Shown piece after piece: positions 7,126-8,436 of a stretch of 8,436 nt of DNA. Every line of letters begins with the position of its first letter. The stretch's first letter is position 1. Source of the DNA: an uncultured Coriobacteriaceae bacterium (GTDB lineage Bacteria > Actinomycetota > Coriobacteriia > Coriobacteriales > QAMH01); contig CADBRF010000182.1 in NCBI GenBank assembly GCA_902796975.1, positions 1 to 8,436 of the forward strand. Reading direction: 5' to 3'. A program made the translations under genes and the position numbers. A model generated the notes under the pieces. The model saw only the letters and a list, made by a program, of their open reading frames with translations, made no database searches and was not told where the DNA came from.

Positions 7126-7732
7126 TGAGGTTTCCTACCTCCTCAATGCTGCGCGCGATGAGCTTGCGATGATCCTCGTCGGAGAAATCCTCGCCGATGA
7201 CTCGCGCGGTAACCGCAACGGTGAGGTCTGCAACGGAGCCCTGAAGCTCGCTGATTGCAGCCTTCTTCTCTGCCTCGATGGCCTCGCGCGCCTTGGCAAT
7301 CATCGCCTCGGACTCTTCCTGAGCCTGACGCGTCATGCGAGCACGCTCACCCTCGGCGGTCTGCTTGGCTTCCGCGATGATGCTCTTTGCCTCCTGGCGA
7401 GCATCTGCGAGTTGCTGCTGATACTCTTTCAGCGTGCGCTCGGATTCGATGCGGTTCTCCTCGGCCTTCTCGAGAGACTCACGAATGGTGGTCTCACGAC
7501 GGACCAGAAGGTTATCGAATGCGGGCCAACCGAACTTAGCGAGAATAGCCAACAGCACGAGGAATGCGACGAGCATAGGAATGAACTCGTCCATCGCCGG
7601 CAGAATAGCAGAAACGCCTGCGGTCTCCCTCTCGGCAGCAAACGCCATCATCGGGAATGCGAGCGTTGCGCCACTTGCGAGCGCGCCCATAATCCCTGCA
7701 CGTGCCGCGAGTTTGGAAACATGTGCCTTCAC
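7118..7732 (-). CDS. atpF: ATP synthase Fo subunit b with signal-peptide-like N-terminus
   Basis: Subunit b forms the peripheral stalk: one membrane helix plus a long cytoplasmic coiled coil that binds delta. It has 204 residues, longer than the usual 155-170. The extra length is N-terminal: basic residues at 2-11, a hydrophobic stretch from about 12 to 32, and an AFA-A cleavage-like site at 30-33. Next come the true membrane segment FIPMLVAFLVLLAILAKFGW (50-69), a charged heptad-like coiled coil (about 78-165), and a C-terminal VTARVIGEDFSDEDHRKL region (174-191). The start is GTG (7732-7730), chosen because AAAGGAGGT (7741-7749) sits 8 bases upstream. An internal ATG at residue 15 has no comparable site. 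The end overlaps atpH by 8 bases. Confidence 0.95.
   Translation of the reverse strand: MKAHVSKLAARAGIMGALASGATLAFPMMAFAAERETAGVSAILPAMDEFIPMLVAFLVLLAILAKFGWPAFDNLLVRRETTIRESLEKAEENRIESERTLKEYQQQLADARQEAKSIIAEAKQTAEGERARMTRQAQEESEAMIAKAREAIEAEKKAAISELQGSVADLTVAVTARVIGEDFSDEDHRKLIARSIEEVGNLNA
7122..7149 (-). promoter_or_regulatory. Hairpin enclosing the atpH start codon
   Basis: Arms GCATTGAGG and CCTCAATGC on the minus strand (7141-7149 and 7122-7130) pair perfectly over 9 bp around a 10-base loop, AGGTAGGAAA. The atpH AUG (7125-7123) lies in the 3' arm, and the GGAGGT ribosome binding site is split between the 5' arm and the loop. The atpF stop codon begins two bases beyond the hairpin. A ribosome finishing atpF would melt the structure, so it is a plausible translational coupling device. 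The pairing is seen; the function is inferred. Confidence 0.55.
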
Positions 7733-7740
7733 TGAAGCTT

Positions 7741-7749
7741 ACCTCCTTT
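7741..7749 (-). promoter_or_regulatory. Ribosome binding site deciding the atpF GTG start
   Basis: AAAGGAGGT is nearly a full complement to the 16S rRNA 3' end and is spaced 8 bases from the GTG at 7732. It fixes the unusual start codon and therefore the N-terminal extension of subunit b. Confidence 0.9.
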
Positions 7750-7764
7750 GCTGAGCTCCGAATA

Positions 7765-7778
7765 CGTGTAGATACACG
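7765..7778 (-). promoter_or_regulatory. Small hairpin between atpE and atpF
   Basis: CGTGTA and TACACG flank two bases, a near-palindrome that can form a 5-bp stem with a four-base loop in the 53-base spacer after the atpE stop. No T-run follows, so it is not a terminator. It might protect or delimit the 3' end of an atpE segment. Role uncertain. Confidence 0.4.
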
Positions 7779-7785
7779 CTGCCCA

Positions 7786-8004
7786 TTAAAGGATGAATGC
7801 CAGCACGAAGCCGATAAGTGCGAGCGCCTCAGCGAGTGCAGCGCCGATGATGAAGTCGGTGAACAGACGGCCAGCGAGCTCAGGCTGACGTGCAGAACCA
7901 ACGCAGCAGCCATAGCAGGCAATGCCGATGCCGATGCCAGGGCCCATGGTGCCGAGGCCGTAGCCGACGAGCTTCAGGGCAGTGAGAACGATTGTCATAT
8001 CCAC
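7786..8004 (-). CDS. atpE: ATP synthase Fo subunit c
   Basis: Subunit c forms the ion-carrying rotor ring. It has 72 residues and two membrane helices. Helix 1 carries a glycine-rich pattern, GPGIGIGIA (21-29), the polar loop is RQPE (39-42), and helix 2 has GAALAEALALIGF (54-66) with the ion-binding carboxylate E59. The positions that bind sodium in Ilyobacter-type rings (Gln in helix 1, Ser/Thr after the Glu) are Ile26, Ala60 and Leu61 here, so proton coupling is expected. Three cysteines (C30, C33, C34) near the loop end of helix 1 are unusual. The start is GTG at 8004, because AGGAGG lies 8 bases upstream; ATG at 7998 (residue 3) would be 14 bases away. The gene is flanked by longer spacers than its neighbours. 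Confidence 0.97.
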   Translation of the reverse strand: MDMTIVLTALKLVGYGLGTMGPGIGIGIACYGCCVGSARQPELAGRLFTDFIIGAALAEALALIGFVLAFIL

Positions 8005-8158
8005 TTGCAGTTCCTCCTTCTTGGTGGCCTCCGAAGCCTTTCCTCGGTGACCTAGTACCCATCATGTACAATCCGGATTTCCTTACCGGAGAGTAACCAA
8101 AGAATTAGATGCCAGCATGTGCGCTGGCGTGCGGCTGATGCGCCGCGAACACCTGCTG
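8005..8158 (-). promoter_or_regulatory. 154-base atpB-atpE spacer with three hairpins and the atpE ribosome binding site
   Basis: This stretch has no credible gene. On the minus strand, after the atpB stop, it holds in order: GCGGC/GCCGC (8142-8146 with 8131-8135, 6-base loop), GCCAGC/GCTGGC (8123-8128 with 8111-8116, 6-base loop) followed by a mildly T-rich ATCTAATTCTTT, and TCCGG/CCGGA (8086-8090 with 8072-8076, 9-base loop). It ends with AAGGAGGAA (8011-8019) before the GTG. It resembles a translation-enhancing or mRNA-processing leader for the high-copy c subunit. No clear promoter was identified. Confidence 0.5.
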
Positions 8159-8436
8159 TTAGTGCTTGGCGATTGCCAGGCTCACGTACACGGATGTCAG
8201 GACCGCGAAGACATAGGCCTGAAGAACGGCGACCAGACATTCGAGAGCGTACATGACAAGCAGGAACAAGAACCAGGCGATTGGCGGAAGCCCGAGCAGG
8301 ACATTGCCAGACTGGATCATGCCGGTGATGAAGACCGACGTGAGAAGAGCGAAGATGCCGAGAACCATGTGGCCGGCGAACATGTTGCCGTAAAGTCGAA
8401 CGGCGAGCGTGAGCCAGCGGAGAACCAGCGAAAGAA
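8159..8436 (-). CDS. atpB: ATP synthase Fo subunit a (partial, C-terminal part)
   Basis: Subunit a provides the ion half-channels facing the c-ring. Only the last 91 full codons lie in the window; the gene continues past the right edge, and the frame stays open before the internal Met at 8383. Seen: AVRLYGNMFAGH, containing the essential arginine (E. coli R210) and a His at the E. coli E219 position, then YALECLVAVLQAYVFAVLTS, with Glu at the E. coli H245 position and the conserved Gln (Q252). The Glu/His pair is therefore swapped relative to E. coli, a known natural arrangement. The protein ends SLAIAKH. It is the first atp gene visible; the operon promoter must lie outside the window. Confidence 0.96.
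   Translation of the reverse strand, partial: LSLVLRWLTLAVRLYGNMFAGHMVLGIFALLTSVFITGMIQSGNVLLGLPPIAWFLFLLVMYALECLVAVLQAYVFAVLTSVYVSLAIAKH

Noticed and set aside
5623..7128. A 501-codon plus-strand open frame opposite atpA and atpH
   Set aside because: Same mirror-register effect; no recognisable domain, and the true genes are on the other strand.
7786..8004. Sodium-coupled c-ring
   Set aside because: The helix 1 Gln and the Ser/Thr after the carboxylate needed for sodium coordination are Ile26, Ala60 and Leu61 here.
7880..8071. A 63-codon minus-strand frame starting in the atpB-atpE spacer and overlapping atpE out of frame
   Set aside because: No well-spaced ribosome binding site before its start, and its Arg- and His-rich sequence is the shifted frame of the glycine-rich c subunit.
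8096..8120. Possible 11-codon leader peptide (ATG CTG GCA...) before atpE
   Set aside because: No ribosome binding site and no regulatory codon pattern; the start codon lies in a predicted hairpin arm.

Overview
The window looks like a bacterial chromosome segment of moderately high G+C. It holds nearly all of an F-type ATP synthase operon on the minus strand. Downstream of that operon lies a convergent FAD-dependent reductase gene, and divergent from the reductase is lgt (prolipoprotein diacylglyceryl transferase). The gene order, actinobacterial-looking subunits and strong AGGAGG-type ribosome binding sites suggest an Actinomycetota member, possibly Coriobacteriia. That placement is an inference from protein character only and is not firm. 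No tRNA, rRNA, CRISPR array, insertion sequence or phage gene is visible.

Layout, left to right. lgt (2-832, minus) is complete, with its stop codon near the window edge. Only 15 bases separate its start from the start of a plus-strand FAD oxidoreductase of the geranylgeranyl reductase family (848-1990). A convergent intergenic region (1991-2214) follows, with a long perfect inverted repeat and a strong rho-independent terminator for the ATP synthase operon. The rest is the operon in the standard order, transcribed right to left: atpB (partial, runs off the right edge), atpE, atpF, atpH, atpA, atpG, atpD, atpC.

The eight atp genes encode a (partial), c, b, delta, alpha, gamma, beta and epsilon, so the F1 sector is complete and Fo lacks only the N-terminal part of subunit a. 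Catalytic and ion-path residues are intact: Walker motifs, the alpha arginine finger, the c-ring carboxylate and the essential arginine of subunit a. The machine therefore looks functional and, from the c-subunit residues, proton-coupled. Genes from atpF to atpC are tightly packed (8-base overlap, two zero-gap TAA-ATG junctions, gaps of 9 and 24 bases), which implies translational coupling. The c-subunit gene is set apart by longer spacers on both sides (154 and 53 bases) that contain hairpins, as expected where a subunit is needed in many copies.

No wholly new system was found. The most interesting local observations are: a perfect 9-bp hairpin that would bury the atpH start codon inside the end of atpF; a 12-residue insertion in the alpha nucleotide-binding domain; a cysteine cluster in the c subunit; a signal-peptide-like extension on subunit b; and the very tight lgt/reductase divergent pair, in which lgt has no visible ribosome binding site.
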